This document shows positions 16,146-27,640 of a stretch of 64,000 bases of DNA, piece after piece. Origin of the DNA: Persicaria tinctoria (Eukaryota; Streptophyta; Magnoliopsida; Caryophyllales; Polygonaceae). Under the pieces are notes generated by a model. The model was not told the DNA's origin and did no database searches. It saw only the letters and a program-made list of their open reading frames with translations. The stretch covers positions 40,787,115 to 40,851,114 of the forward strand of contig JBANSL010000012.1 of assembly GCA_037127255.1 (NCBI GenBank), written 5' to 3'. Positions within the stretch are counted from its first letter, which is position 1. Every line of letters starts with the position of its first letter. A program made the position numbers and the translations under genes.

Positions 16146-16290
16146 TTGCACGTCCTTAAGGACGTGCAAGGCTGGGACTGTGCACGTCCACTAGGAAACA
16201 CTTGCACGTTGTTAAGGACGTGCAAACCCTAGTTAGGGGGGTTTCACGTTTACGGTTTAGGGTTTAGGGTTTAGGGGGTTTAGGTTTTCC
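16146..16290. repeat. Hairpin modules and telomere-like repeat, left end of MULE
   Basis: GCACGTCCTTAAGGACGTGC (16148-16167) is a perfect 20-bp palindrome, extended by TT/AA to 24 bp. A second imperfect arm pair, TTGCACGTTGTTAAGGACGT, follows at about 16203-16223. 16254-16278 is GGTTTAGGG repeated, matching the plant telomere unit TTTAGGG for three units. Confidence 0.85.
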
Positions 16291-16474
16291 GAGGTTTTTG
16301 TAATGTTAATTGAAAAAATTGAAGTGTTTAGCTAGTGGAGTTGAAGGATTTAGGGTCAAATAAAATAGAAAACAATAATTGTTAAGGTTTTCATTCGGAT
16401 AATATGCGAATAACGTTACAAGGAACGGAAAAAAGGTTTACATTCATAAGTTTAATGAGCTGGTGGAATAAAAT

Positions 16475-19311
16475 CTAGGAAAATAATAAAGGGCGGCCGG
16501 ACTCGACACGCAAGGCTCGAAATCTATCAAACTGAGCTTGAAACGGAGCATCCCAACCTTCAACGCTCGGATGATGATGTGCGACCCATTCTGTCGGAGG
16601 CGGCGGAATAGGAGCGTTAGGACACAACCAGATCTATGAGAACGGAAAATTAGAGTTAGAGTATTAACATATATATGAAAAGCAAGAATAGGTAATAAAA
16701 AAGACGTTTGAAGTTGTACCGCGGCAAAATGGTCTTGGTTTCCGATGCAGGCTACACAAAGGGTTGCTGATTGAGGGTTGTTAGCAGGTGTCGGCGAGGT
16801 CGTGGGGAAACATGTGAACGGATGATGCCAAGCTAGGACAACGAGAGGAATCTGATATACCGTTGCAAATACTAAACCCATGATGGGTAGCTCTATCCAC
16901 CGTCTCCTATCACCATGCACAGCTCCCGCCCATCTCTAGTAGTCGACGAACTGCTGGAATGGGTACTCTCCCGTATAAAAACCGGCGTACAGATCGGCGT
17001 GATCCTCCAAGTGATTGCATAGTAACGCTTTCAGTTTCGGGAAAGCAGTCTCGCCGATCGGTGATGTCAAAGCCGCCAAAGCACGGTAGCCACAATGACC
17101 ATCTCCAAAAGTGTCCCTCACACCCTCAATATGACCGAGCATGAAGGGATCAACGTTGTTTTGACCCCAGTTGAACCCTCCGAACACATCATCACGTCCA
17201 CATCGAGCTGAGGTCGCTTGTGGACGATGTCGAGCAGCACGCGCTTCTTCTCTCTCAAACCTTTCCCTTACCTCCTCGTATGGCAACGGGTTGGTTTTGC
17301 AGGCATTCCTCGACCCCCGAGACCTCCCCTTCCTTTGGACGCTTGCTGATGAGGGTGGGTGCAGCTCATTCTCGCATACATCGTTGGAAGCCGTGTATGA
17401 AGATGACAGCTCATACGGCAGTGGGGTGTCGTCGATGTCAGTCCATGACAAATCCATCCAGAACGGGTGGATGTCCTCGGCGGGTATCGGAGTACCGGAG
17501 TTGACGTATGCTTGAATCTCATGGACACAAGGGATCCCGTAACAAACCCTCCAATGTTGGTCCGTGCATACCGGAGGAACCTTTTGGTTCACGATGTCCT
17601 GCCACATCTTGTACAGATAATCGAAGCACTTTTTGGAGATTAAAGTCTTTACCTCATCGAAAAGGTTGACTTTATACACCGCCGTTGGCCATTTGAAGCA
17701 GTCGATCTCCAAAGCAGTTTGCAGCTCAAGCAGTTGACAATCGTTGACTCTATGGATTGCATCGATCACGATGCGAAAGTCACCAGTCGATAGTGAAGTG
17801 CCTTCTTCAGAACCTTGTGTTGACCCTCAACTCTGTACACATTGAAGTGAATAACACTAAATATTCGATGTTATATCATATTGTAATGAGAGATATGAAG
17901 TACGGTTACCCGTTTGTCGTACGGGTGCCGAGATGTAAGACATTATCTACATAGCATCGTACGATGCTCCTGCTGTATGGAAGCCACACCGCCTCTAAAT
18001 ACGCCACCACACCTGGGAATGGGTGCCATGCAGCGTGTAGCGCCCGACGACGTCGGTTGAATGATTCCTCCGACCTCGATTCGAACAACCCCTAACAGTT
18101 TCCCTTAAAGATGCCAACGTGGTTTAAATTCTTTGTGATCTTCAGAGCAGCTTCCTCGCATCTTCTCGTCACGTGTAACCAGCAAAGGAGATGCTGGACG
18201 TCGGGGAAGACAACATTCAGCGCCGCCAAGAGACCTAGCTCCCGATCAGTCATGATAGCTTGAGGCTTAACCGTCCCAAGCAAGATCTGAAGCTGTCGCA
18301 ACACCCAGGCGTATGCATCTTCGTTCTCTTGCGACATGAAGGCATAGGCGATGCAGTAAGTATTGCCTGAGGGTGTGAACCTGGCCACCTCGCACAATGG
18401 AATCCCATATCTGCAAGTGTAAATATGTTACATGTAAAATACTTTATAATTGGCTATATGTGCAATAATGTAATCGTAATTAAGTAACTTACGCATTTGT
18501 TTTGTACGTGCTGTCCATTATGATGACGTAATGGAACCTTCGGAGAAGCCGTATCCCGTCAGGATGCGCCAGGAAGAGGTCGCTCAAGACGCTGTCATCA
18601 TCCGGATGTCGTCTGAAGTCGTAGTAGTACCCTCTTTCCCGCAGATGGTGCAAGGTATCCTAGGTCATCGTCCGACTACCTCTTTCTTCGGCTACCATCA
18701 TGTTGAGCGTGTTGGTAAGGCTCTTCCTTGATGTGACGCTGGTCTCATCCAACTGCCTCAACCCGTACCCAATGGATTTTGGAGGAGTGCCAATTTCCTT
18801 CATCCACCTGGCCATCTTCGATCTTTTCCCCCTTCTGTCATCTGTCCGGCGATGACATGACCCTTCAAGCTCGTGGAAAGCCCGTGGTTATGAACACCGT
18901 GGGTTACCGTCATAACCCAGTGACCCGACGGAGCTTCGTGCCCGTGTAGAGAGAATGGACAACCGTTTATCTTCGACTGCATGCTCCGGAGCTTCCTCCC
19001 GCGTGGTCGGTACTCCCTATACTGCTCGCAAGCAAGCAGAATCCCGCCTGGACGATTCGACGCCCCCGTCCAAGATCGCTTGATTACTAAAATCATGCAG
19101 TGTCTCCGACCCAAGTCCTTGAAATGTGTAACCATTTCGTCACGGTCATTCCAAACCCTTGGGTCCGAGAACTCAGACGTAAAGTCTCGAAACTGTAATA
19201 ACATTAGTGGAAATATGAACAAAACGGAAGGAATACAAAATATATTCACTATACGATACGTTTCCGTACCTGGCAAACTTGGAGACGACGATTGCTTTGC
19301 GGCTCGGCCAT
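16475..19311 (-). pseudogene. Decayed MULE transposase (FAR1-type) with C-terminal OTU protease domain
   Basis: The frame can be followed from ATG at 19311. Exon 1 is 19311-19270; exon 2, from 19192, encodes a FAR1/WRKY-GCM1-type zinc finger (CPFSLHGH..HNHG). The DDE transposase has MDSTYKTN (first Asp at 18515-18513) and MTDRELGL (second Asp at 18247-18245) with introns 18492-18411 and 17909-17833. The gene continues with TTNG-VEGQHKV and ends in an OTU domain: nucleophile motif FGDGHCGYRAL (Cys at 17094-17092) and histidine motif NQDHFAAIW split by an intron (16719-16634), with a TAG stop at 16477-16475. In-frame TAG stops lie at 18662-18660, 18094-18092 and 16938-16936; frameshifts lie near 18830 and 17790. 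It was a DNA-cutting transposase fused to a deubiquitinase-like fold. It is now non-functional. Confidence 0.85.
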
Positions 19312-19429
19312 AACGATTCTAACGGTGAAGGAGTATATCGAAACAAGTCGGACTTTGTTTTGGAGTGCGGAATCAAGTTTTCCCCCTTCGCTTCAAATAG
19401 GCACTGCTGCGTTAAAGGTACGCGGAAGT

Positions 19430-19630
19430 GCACGTCCTTAAGGACGTGCTAGGGTTTAGGGTTTGGCTAGGGTTTTAGGGTTTGACTAGGTTAGGGCTAG
19501 GGTTAGGAAAATGCACGTGGTCAAGACCGTGCTTGCACGTCGTTGACCACGTGCATTTTCCCTAACCCTAGACCCCGTAACCCTAAACCCTACCAACCCT
19601 AGCCAAAACCTAAACCCTAACTAACCTAAC
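19430..19630. repeat. Hairpins and telomere-like repeats between the two MULE genes
   Basis: GCACGTCCTTAAGGACGTGC at 19430-19449 is identical to the palindrome at the left end. AAAATGCACGTGGTCAA (about 19507) pairs with TTGACCACGTGCATTTT (about 19544) to form a 17-bp stem with a GC-rich loop. TAGGGTTTAGGG and CCCTAAACCCTA runs flank both hairpins. It sits between the 3' end of the PMD gene and the 5' end of the transposase gene. Confidence 0.85.
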
Positions 19631-19865
19631 TCGTCCTTAACGTTCATTTTCGTTCTTTATGTTCATCCGTTCTTCACGTTTTCGTTATCGGGCAACCTTA
19701 TCATATTAACGTTTTCATTTTCGTTTTCGTTCTTGTTGTTTACGTTTAATATGACTCGAAAGAAATGAGAAGAGTCTACTCGAGATAGAAATATAGAGAT
19801 AGATACAAAATTCGTAATATAAAAGTATAATATAAAGATAGATACTGCAAAAGTATAAATGTACA

Positions 19866-22800
19866 TCACTGTCCAGGTGGATGGCATACAACCTGATCCA
19901 AAATCTCCGTCCCCTCGTCTAATAGTTGATCAATGCGAGGGTCAGTAGCCAGGGCCCTCCAATAGCCCTCTATCTCATGCAAGCGAACCGCTACCGCCAG
20001 AGGGATGATTGGAGGCTGAGGGAGGTCCACCCATGGATCCAAGCCGACCAGGTGGACGGGCGCCGGTGGGTCCGGATGGGGTGGCGTGGTGGGCAGCACG
20101 TACGGTCGGCTTTGCGACGCGTACCAATCCAGGTAATCTGCAGTGACACCGACCTGGCAATCCTCGTTGGTGCGTCTGTGCTCGGCTAGTCTGTAGAAGC
20201 GACCCTCGTCCTGCAGGTCCCGTCACTTGTTGTGGCTCTGGGCAAACACGGCCAACTACCTCGCATTTTTCAGGGTGGTGTTGTGGGAGACCTGATCCGG
20301 CGCGATGACGGGCTGGGGGATCCCCTGGACCCGTCCGAACTGCCGGAGGCACCTATCGGGCATATACGGCTCCTCATCCCCACAGAAGGTGATGGTGCCC
20401 CGATAGGTGGACTAACGGTACTGGCCGTCGAAGTCCAGATCACGCCCAAAGGGCATCCACTCGACCTATAATTAAAAAAATCAGGCGTAATTCACGGTTA
20501 AGAAATATAAGTCATATAGATAGAGTCTCGAATACATACATCGGCTATGGTAAGACGGTCCACCTCGTCTCGCAGCTGCCGCACCTTCTTCAGCTTCGCG
20601 TCGTCCTTCATGCGCTGTGGCGCCTTCGGACCGATAAACTTCGCGTAGAAGGGAGGGTCCTCCTTCCTAGCCGGATCGCTGGATAAATCACCTCAGAAGC
20701 GAGGGAAGTACGCCCATATCCAAGCCTTGACACAAAAAGAATGTCGTTAGCATATAATATAAATATTTATCAACTAAAACTCTAATTCAACGATCTCGTA
20801 AATGTAGGATCGGCATGCGGCTATTTATACCCTTCGCTCCTGCTCGGGTAGCCTCGCCTAGGCCCCTATACAGACATGCGAGGGCACCTGCTGCCCATGC
20901 AAGGGTGGCCGTACGTGGGATGTCCCAAATAAGGCCGAAGATCCTCCATGGGATCTGGCTCGGCGACTTGTCCACAAACAGAGTCGCGGCGAGAGCGATG
21001 GCCATGTACCCTGTGTGGAGAAACCGACGCTGTGCAAGGTCATCCTGGGGTTGCCCCCCTCCCACATGCATGCACAGCCGAATCCGCTCAGGATCAGCCG
21101 CGGGCTCAGGGTCATCAGCGGGGGCGGGGTCGACGAGCGGCCCGTGTCTCTGCTGCCACAAGGTAGTCAACCACGTCACTGGAGGGCCGCCAGCGTGTTT
21201 GTATGCCTTCAGGGCCTGCTGGGTGAGATGGTAGTACTCCGCGATGGTGGGGATCAATGCGCCCGCGGGCAGGTGTGACGTACAAGGCTGGCCATCCATC
21301 AGAAGTCCCATGAGGCACGCAACATCATGCAGCGTGATGGTCATCTCGCCCCATGGAAAGTGGAAGGAGCTGTTCTCCGGGTGCCAATGCTCCAGGAAGG
21401 CTATGCAGGTAAACTCGTCGACACACTCCCAGTGGAGGGACCTCAGCTGCGCGATGCCAGATGGGGTCAGATCCTGCACCCAGGTCCCCGGGCCCTCAAA
21501 TATGTAGCGGTCGAAAGGTTGCAGGTGAGTCGCCCGGTGGTGGAACTTCAGCAGCGACAACTCCACAATAGGCTCCCTCCACACCTGATACGCGTGGTGA
21601 TGCCTGTAAGACAGAAGCAACTCTCCCGGCGACAACAAAGGGTCGACCTGAACAGCCGGTGCGGCAGCATGCGCAGGGATGGGCTCGGGCTCCACCTGAG
21701 GGCCCCCCTGACCCTCAGCCTGCGCCTCCTACCCGTCGTGAGCCTCCTCAACGATGTCAGGGATGACGTCATCCGCAGATGCCAACGAGATCGCCGCTGG
21801 TGTGGAGGAGGTCGAAGGCTCGGCGTCGTGGGTGCCAGACGTAGAAGCCTCCGTAACGGCTGAAGTAGATGCCTCCGGAACGGCTGAAGTAGAAGCCTCC
21901 GGGATGGTGGGTGGTACACGAGTAGGCAGTCTACCCATGTCGGCCCGTCGACCAACGACTATGTCGGTAATGCAGCTGCTCAGCACATCACCGCTCTCCA
22001 AGGAAGGCTGCAGCCCCATCGTCGCATCGCCAGAAGGATCCCAAGCTGGCAGACCCTTCCAAAAGCTGTCGTGCTCGTCGGCCGGGGGCGTCCCCATCGA
22101 CTGCTGTAAGCCCTCTGCAGACGCAAGCAGATCATCAACTGTGGCTGTCTGCTCGCGGGGTACCGCATCCTGTATCTGACTGACCGCTGCCCGGTCGCCG
22201 AACCTAACAGTCTGGAAGGTACCATCCCCCCTCATGAGCCTCCATGCCTGTTATTATGATCCAGTTTGCTATTAATGTCTTTTCAATATATTTTAATGTT
22301 ATTCTAATGTCTTTTGATGTATTTTAATATATTTTAATATGTTTTAATGTCTTTTATTATATTTTAATGTTAATTAAATATGTCTTAATGTTTAATGTCT
22401 TTTCATGACCTTGAATGTTTTTTATTGTCTTTCAATATTAATTTATTTTAATATATTTTAATATATTTATTTTAATTTATTCTAATGTTTTTTGATGTAT
22501 TGTAATATATTTTATTGTTTTTTTATTGTCTTTCAATTTTTTTTTTCTATGTATTTTAATATATACTATTTATTTTTATCTATTTTAATATATTTTAATA
22601 TATTTTAATGTTTTTATTTTCATTTATTGTAATGTCTTTTGATGTATTGTAATATATTTTTATGTTTTTTTATTGTCTTTCAATTGTAATTTTTTTCTAT
22701 GTATTTTAATATATACTATCTATTCTATTCTATCAAACTATATACTATAAACATAACAAATCATAAATACTATATACTATCATTTATATTATATCAACTT

Positions 22801-23261
22801 ATATTATAAAACTATATTATAATCTATCAAATTATATTTTAAAACTATAAAAATAAATCAAACAAAATAAGTAATTCAAATAACATACCGGTGGGGTCGG
22901 GACCGGAGACACCTCAATCGACCGCCGCTTCCGCGGCGGTAATATGAGATCCTCCACCTCCGCCACTGCTCCACCACCAGATGCCGCAGCCGTCGATGCT
23001 GATCCACCACAACCACCCTCCTCGGCCAATGCCTCCACCGGCACCACTGCACCACCACCCTCCTCGGCCACCGCCTCCACCGGCACCACCGCACCACCTC
23101 CCTCCTCAGCCACCGCCTCCCCCGATACTGCACCCCCACCACCACCCTCCGCCTCCATCGGCCTCGCACCACCATCGGCCGCCAGCAGCTCCACCTCTAT
23201 CGCCGCCACCGCCGCCTCGATCTCTCTCTCTCTCTCTCTCTCTTTCCGTCTCCATCTCACC

Positions 23262-23304
<43 letters not shown>

Positions 23305-23338
23305 GCAGGCTGTCTCTCTCGATCTCGATTTGTCTCAC
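19866..23338 (-). pseudogene. Decayed plant mobile domain (PMD) gene carried by the MULE
   Basis: Exon 1 ends at 22889 (start uncertain among in-frame ATGs between 23338 and 23158; Glu-Arg and Ala/Gly/Glu low-complexity protein). Exon 2 runs from 22247 to about 20797, exon 3 from 20725 to 20540 and exon 4 from 20465 to 19866; phases agree except at the exon 2 donor, which seems mutated. Exon 2 holds the PMD core seen in MAIN/MAIL1-type proteins and in MULE and Ty3 genes: LLSYRHHHAYQVWRE, FHFPWGEMTITLHDVACLMG, PWRIFGLIWDIP. Exon 3 has AWIWAYFPRF and exon 4 has CLRQFGRVQGIP. Stops: TAG 21731-21729, TGA 20695-20693, and at least three in exon 4. A PMD protein is thought to act in silencing or gene regulation; carriage by a MULE suggests capture or a role for the element. 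It is non-functional as read. Confidence 0.8.
22255..22745. repeat. AT-rich TTTTAATATAT repeats inside the PMD intron
   Basis: Degenerate repetition of TTTTAATATATTTTAATGT with period of roughly 10-20 bp fills most of the 641-bp intron between PMD exons 1 and 2. Confidence 0.8.
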
Positions 23339-23415
23339 TCCGGCAGGCTCTCTCTCTCGATCTCGATTTGTCTCACTCCGGCAGGCTCTCTCTCTCGATC
23401 TCGATTTCTCTTGCG
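23221..23415. repeat. CT microsatellite followed by 38-bp tandem repeat
   Basis: 23221-23301 is an interrupted (CT)n tract, read on the minus strand as Glu-Arg repeats at the start of the PMD protein. Three 38-bp units beginning CCGGCAGGCT follow at 23302, 23340 and 23378, each with CTCTCTCGATCTCGATTTG. Confidence 0.9.
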
Positions 23416-23483
23416 AAGACGAAGACGAAGACGAAGAATGGATGGAAGACGAAGCGGCACGTCCGCTTCGGATTTAGTAGACG

Positions 23484-23700
23484 GGCTTGCACGTCCTTAA
23501 GGACATGCAGCGCGTGCTTAAGCACGTGCACTTTTCCACGCCCCGGAAGACGTGCAAGCATGTTTAAAAAAAAACGTGCTTGCACGTCCGGGCAAGGGTG
23601 GCCCTAAACCAACTTGCACGTCTTTAAGGTCGTGCATGCACGTCTTCAAGGTCGTGCATGCACGTCTTCAAGGACGTGCATGCACGTATTTAAGGACGTG
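23484..23700. repeat. Cluster of TGCACGTC hairpin modules, right end of MULE
   Basis: Several inverted pairs of TGCACGTCCTTAAGGACGTGCA type occur, with variants CTTTAAGG, CTTCAAGG and ATTTAAGG in the centre. About four lie in tandem with a period near 23 bp from 23610 to 23700, joined head to tail by the shared GCATGCACGT. They match the modules at 16148 and 19430. Confidence 0.9.
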
Positions 23701-23719
23701 TGGATTTGCGGTGTATATA

Positions 23720-24012
23720 GCCGAAGCGAAAAAAAACTATATCAATATAACACAATTCATTCGTACATAGATATTTAAGTAAACTAATGTAATAAATATA
23801 TACTAAATATTTAATAAAAAAAATATATTTAAAATATTTTTAAAAATCAACTATCTAAATAATTATATTTGAGAGAATTTAAATAAAAGATATTTAGATT
23901 ATATAGAATATTTCAAACTAATTTTATTTATATCTATATTATTTTTGGGAGGAAAAATTAATTTTTATTTAGATTAACGTATTTTCCGTACACGGGACGG
24001 GATCTATACTAG
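23720..24012. other. AT-rich spacer between MULE and LARD-like element
   Basis: No gene or repeat family recognised. 23985-24012 has a GC-rich CGTACACGGGACGGGATC stretch that may belong to the adjoining LTR end. Confidence 0.5.
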
Positions 24013-26163
24013 TGTCAAATAAATTCAAACCTATAAACTAGTATAGTGAATAAGTCAGAGATTAATCTCACAGAGAATTCTTCTTAACTCATGTGTGATT
24101 TAATTGACATATTAGTAAGTAGGGGGTTTTAGAATGCAGAAGGTATGCCTTTTATCTAAGCGGAATAACAAAAGAAATAATAAAGAAACTGATGTAGACA
24201 ATGAAGAGAAACAATTCTAGCTTGAGAATTGAGAAGATGTCGTAGATTTCTAGATTATAGATTCTTGTGGTAACTTTACCCAGCTAAGAAGCCATTTAGA
24301 TGCTCACGCAAAATAGGAAGACACTGAAGCTCATTAAAAGCACATACATGCATCTCGCCAACAAATCAAAAGCAAACTGATTGCTCAATATATCGCTAGA
24401 AGTAAAAAAAATCGCAGAGGCATTTCATCGAATAAATAGCAAGCAAAACAAGACCGATAGTTCATACCTTCCAAATCTCAAAAAATTTCCAGGTTCGACC
24501 GATCTCAAAAAATCGCTAGAACTCCATTGAAGTAGTCCGTCGTGGTTTAGAAATCATCGACGAAATCAAAGTAGGAGAGGGTGGCATTGAGAAGCTTTGA
24601 ACCGACGATAAGGAAGGTGAAGATTGGGGTAGATGCAACGAATCGTGGGGAGTGAATTGCTAGTGGTGTCGGAAGAGCAGGGGAAGTGGTGTTGGTTGTT
24701 ATCATCACTGTTGAGAGGGAAATTGTCGGAGGAGGAGGCCATGAAGGTTTAGGCGTTAGGGCTAGGGGATGAAACAACGAGAAAGAGAGGTAAGGGGCAG
24801 GGAGTTAATGCACTTAATTTTTTTAAGAGGGGATAATTATTTAATTAGGTTTTTTAAAAGGTATATCAGAGCAAATTTCCTCTTTATAGTAGGGAGAATA
24901 GAGAGAAAAGTGATTCCAAATACTAATTTGCAATGTTGGTTGGTTTACTTGATAATTGGATCTCCTTCTAGTTATTTATCTGCTATCGATTACTCTAGAT
25001 ATTGTTTTGAATAGATTATTAGTCTAAATTAGTCCAACAATCCATTACACTCCTATGCAACCTAAACAAGTGAAATATTTAGGAGAGGAATAGCACAAAG
25101 TCTCAATATTTTCCTACCAGAAAGGCAATATCAACTCTTTGAAGAATGAATATCTACATGATATGTCAACTCCTTACACATTCAAAATTTTGTTAAATTA
25201 ATCCCACTAGAATATGTTTGCTACGATAAGATTAAGTTCATGCAATTCATGAATAAAAAACCTAGCGTGATGTGATTCTATCAAGTTGGTTAGACAAGAT
25301 AAAATCAACAACATAAGTAATAAACACAAAGGAGTACGTTGAAATAAACGATAGGAATTACTAGAAATCAAAACTCACGATTTAGCCAACTAAGTCTTGA
25401 ATCGCAGGCAAAACGAAAAGAGTTTAGTTACTCAAGACTTACAGAAACTCAAGACTCTATTCTCTAAATATTCTTGAATCAATGTGAAAAACTAGACCTA
25501 AACATGTCTATTTATAGGTCTAAGATCGGATTTATCGAATTTAAGATAGAAAAGATAGAATTTATCAGATTTAACTCCGTAGGCCCAAAAGTGCTGCAGT
25601 TGTGGCACTCTTTCCACGGGGGCGGCAACACCAAGTGTCTTGTTTGGCAGTGGCAACGTCCAGCTTAGCAGCAAAGGGTTGATGTCCATGGTTCATGCGG
25701 GGGCTACAAACCTTCCAGGTCGGAATTTTAGGGTTCTTGGTGAAAACTTCCTCTTTTCACCCTTGAACACTTTGAATCTGGTCCTAATGTGTCCATGAAA
25801 GTTGTGGGCATTGAAAATGGATTTCTAACTCATAATAATATGCATCAATCGGATCAACGAGGCTTCCGGAAAGTGTGTTACAAGTTTAGCGTGTCGGGCG
25901 GACAACTTTTGCTACTCGTTCTTATTTTCACTTTTATACCTCAATTACATGCTCCCTTTCTCCTTAGATTATTCCAACTTTCCATGCCCGTCCCGCCATC
26001 CACACTCGAATATATTCTCATGAAAATTAACACCAAAAAATGTGTAGATTCCTATCTATACCACTAAACCGACAAAGTATGAAATGAACATATAATAAAG
26101 GATTACTTACACCTAAATACAACTCAATCTATCTATAATGCATATCTAAAATACGCATTATCA
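24013..26163 (-). repeat. 3' LTR of LARD-like element, enlarged by an insertion
   Basis: Homologous to 30523-32067, for example GTTGGTTGGTTTA, CAATCCATTACA, GTATGTTTGCTACGAT and GATTCTATCAAGTTGGT in the same order. It is about 600 bp longer because 24230-24880 is absent from the other LTR. Confidence 0.75.
24230..24880. other. 650-bp insertion within the 3' LTR, origin unknown
   Basis: The sister LTR at 30690-30730 lacks this stretch. It contains a minus-strand open frame starting ATGGCCTCCTCCTCCGAC near 24740 (58 codons, Ser/Asn/His-rich) that matches no family I recognise. It may be a captured gene 5' end or a small unrecognised element; no clear termini were seen. Confidence 0.45.
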
Positions 26164-26322
26164 AATTCCCTACACTTAGCATTTGTTTGTCCTCATGGAA
26201 TATCAAATAAAGCAACACCCAATCACCCCACAAATATATTCAACAAGTCTTCACTTTGTCAAAAACAACATCATAATGTGAATCAACATGCGCGCGCGCA
26301 CACACACACACACACATACATA
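26164..26322. other. Polypurine end and GC/CA microsatellite of LARD interior
   Basis: The minus-strand polypurine stretch is at 26164-26178. Pyrimidine-rich non-coding DNA follows, then (CG)n(CA)n at 26290-26316. Confidence 0.6.
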
Positions 26323-26707
26323 GGGATGCGCTCCGGTGAAAACCAACATTGCGGTAAAAACCCGTGAGGACCGACTTTTTATTTCGATTCACTTTCTTTA
26401 TAGCCCGGTTATGAATAGAATCGATCTATAAAGTCACAATTTTTAGCCTGGATCTGAATCAAACCGAGCTATAAAGTCACTATGTAATTTAAAAACATGA
26501 GTTTTTTATCACGATTTTTAGGTTTGACCGAACTATAAAGTCATGTTTTATTTTAAAACGGGAGTTTTTAGCACGATTTTTAGGTTGAACAGAGTTGTAA
26601 AGTCATCGTGTGATTGAGGTTCTTAGCACAGGTTTCAAATAAATCAAGCTATAAAGTAGTCCTAACGTTTTTTACCACAATTTGAGGTTTTCACCGGAGT
26701 CAATCCC
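26323..26707. mobile_element. MITE with CTCCGGTGAAAACC ends
   Basis: 26323 begins GGGATGCGCTCCGGTGAAAA and the reverse complement of the right end begins GGGATTGACTCCGGTGAAAA, giving 22-bp inverted ends with three mismatches. The interior holds four or five degenerate copies of GAGCTATAAAGTCA and CACGATTTTTAGGTT. Flanks are TA-rich, so the target duplication cannot be fixed. Confidence 0.85.
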
Positions 26708-27074
26708 ATATATATATATACAGGTAATCTGAAGTAAAAGGCAAATATCCATCCAACCTCATCTGGATAAATGTGTTTCTCTCATCATTTATGTGTGTAG
26801 GTTTATGCAATTATCATTTAACTCAATCCAATATGCAACTATGCTATATATGAATATTGAAAACCATATCACCAAATCTCCAACGTGGATGTCATCAATC
26901 AACATTATGATGTCTTTTATATGGGTTGTAATGCCCTATTGTAGGAATATATGATATGAGAAATATTTAAGTCATATGGTGCTGAAAATCTGGGAAAAAA
27001 AGGACAGTACACAAACAGAAAAACACCAACACCCAAACACTTCGCAAACCATTCTAATAACACTTACTCCTTCA

Positions 27075-27171
<97 letters not shown>

Positions 27172-27640
27172 CTCAAATAACCACACAAACACATTCATTT
27201 TTCTCTTTTAAGGAGGATTTCCTTTTTTCTTTTCTTCTTTCTTATTCTTGATTTGTACCCCCAAGTGAATTTTATCATCCTTAGACCCAAAGTAATAAGC
27301 ACAAAAATAAAACCATCTCTATAAAGTACAAATGAATCAACCAATACAATTTCTTAACTCAGAGCGACTCGATCATCTCAATATATTCACCAACTCTTCT
27401 TCTAATTCCCGGAAGGGTCATACTAACAATTGACTAGAATTTTTTTATGAAGCTAACCAAATATGCTTATAAGGCTTAAATTGGCTTCAAGTAGAGGATA
27501 ATATATACGAGTGGATAGAGAAATTTATGGCTAAGAACATATGTCTCAATCATTTGAAACTCAAAAGCAACAAACATATATAATCGACCTTGAAAATAGA
27601 TAAAAGTAGTCAATCTCAAGAGGTAGAAACATGTGGAGAG
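26708..27640. other. LARD interior, non-coding, with TA microsatellite
   Basis: No gene seen. 27079-27168 is a (TA)n run of about 45 units; the Tyr-Ile open frame across it is an artefact. Confidence 0.7.

Larger units (their letters stand above)
16117..23719 (-). mobile_element. Mutator-like element (MULE) carrying OTU-transposase and PMD genes
   Basis: TATATACACCGCAAAT at 16117-16132 is repeated inverted at 23704-23719, and both ends lead directly into GCACGTCC hairpin modules (16146-16225 and 23484-23700). Between them, on the minus strand, lie a PMD gene (23338-19866) followed by a MULE transposase with an OTU domain (19311-16475), with a third hairpin/telomere-like block (19430-19630) between the genes. 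Both genes are decayed. The short inverted ends are unlike the long inverted repeats of classical MULEs; terminal-repeat-poor MULEs are known in plants. No target duplication was found, so the outer limits are good to a few tens of bases. Confidence 0.75.

Noticed and set aside
20815..22179. Plus-strand open frames opposite the PMD gene
   Set aside because: Antisense shadows in GC-rich coding DNA; the minus strand carries the PMD motifs.
16475..22235. Recoding of TAG as a sense codon in the MULE and PMD genes
   Set aside because: Frameshifts and other stops (TGA) occur in the same genes, so decay explains the TAGs; nuclear recoding of this kind is not known in plants.
22944..23607. Plus-strand frames of Pro/His/Ser repeats
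   Set aside because: Shadow of the minus-strand PMD exon 1 and of the CT microsatellite.
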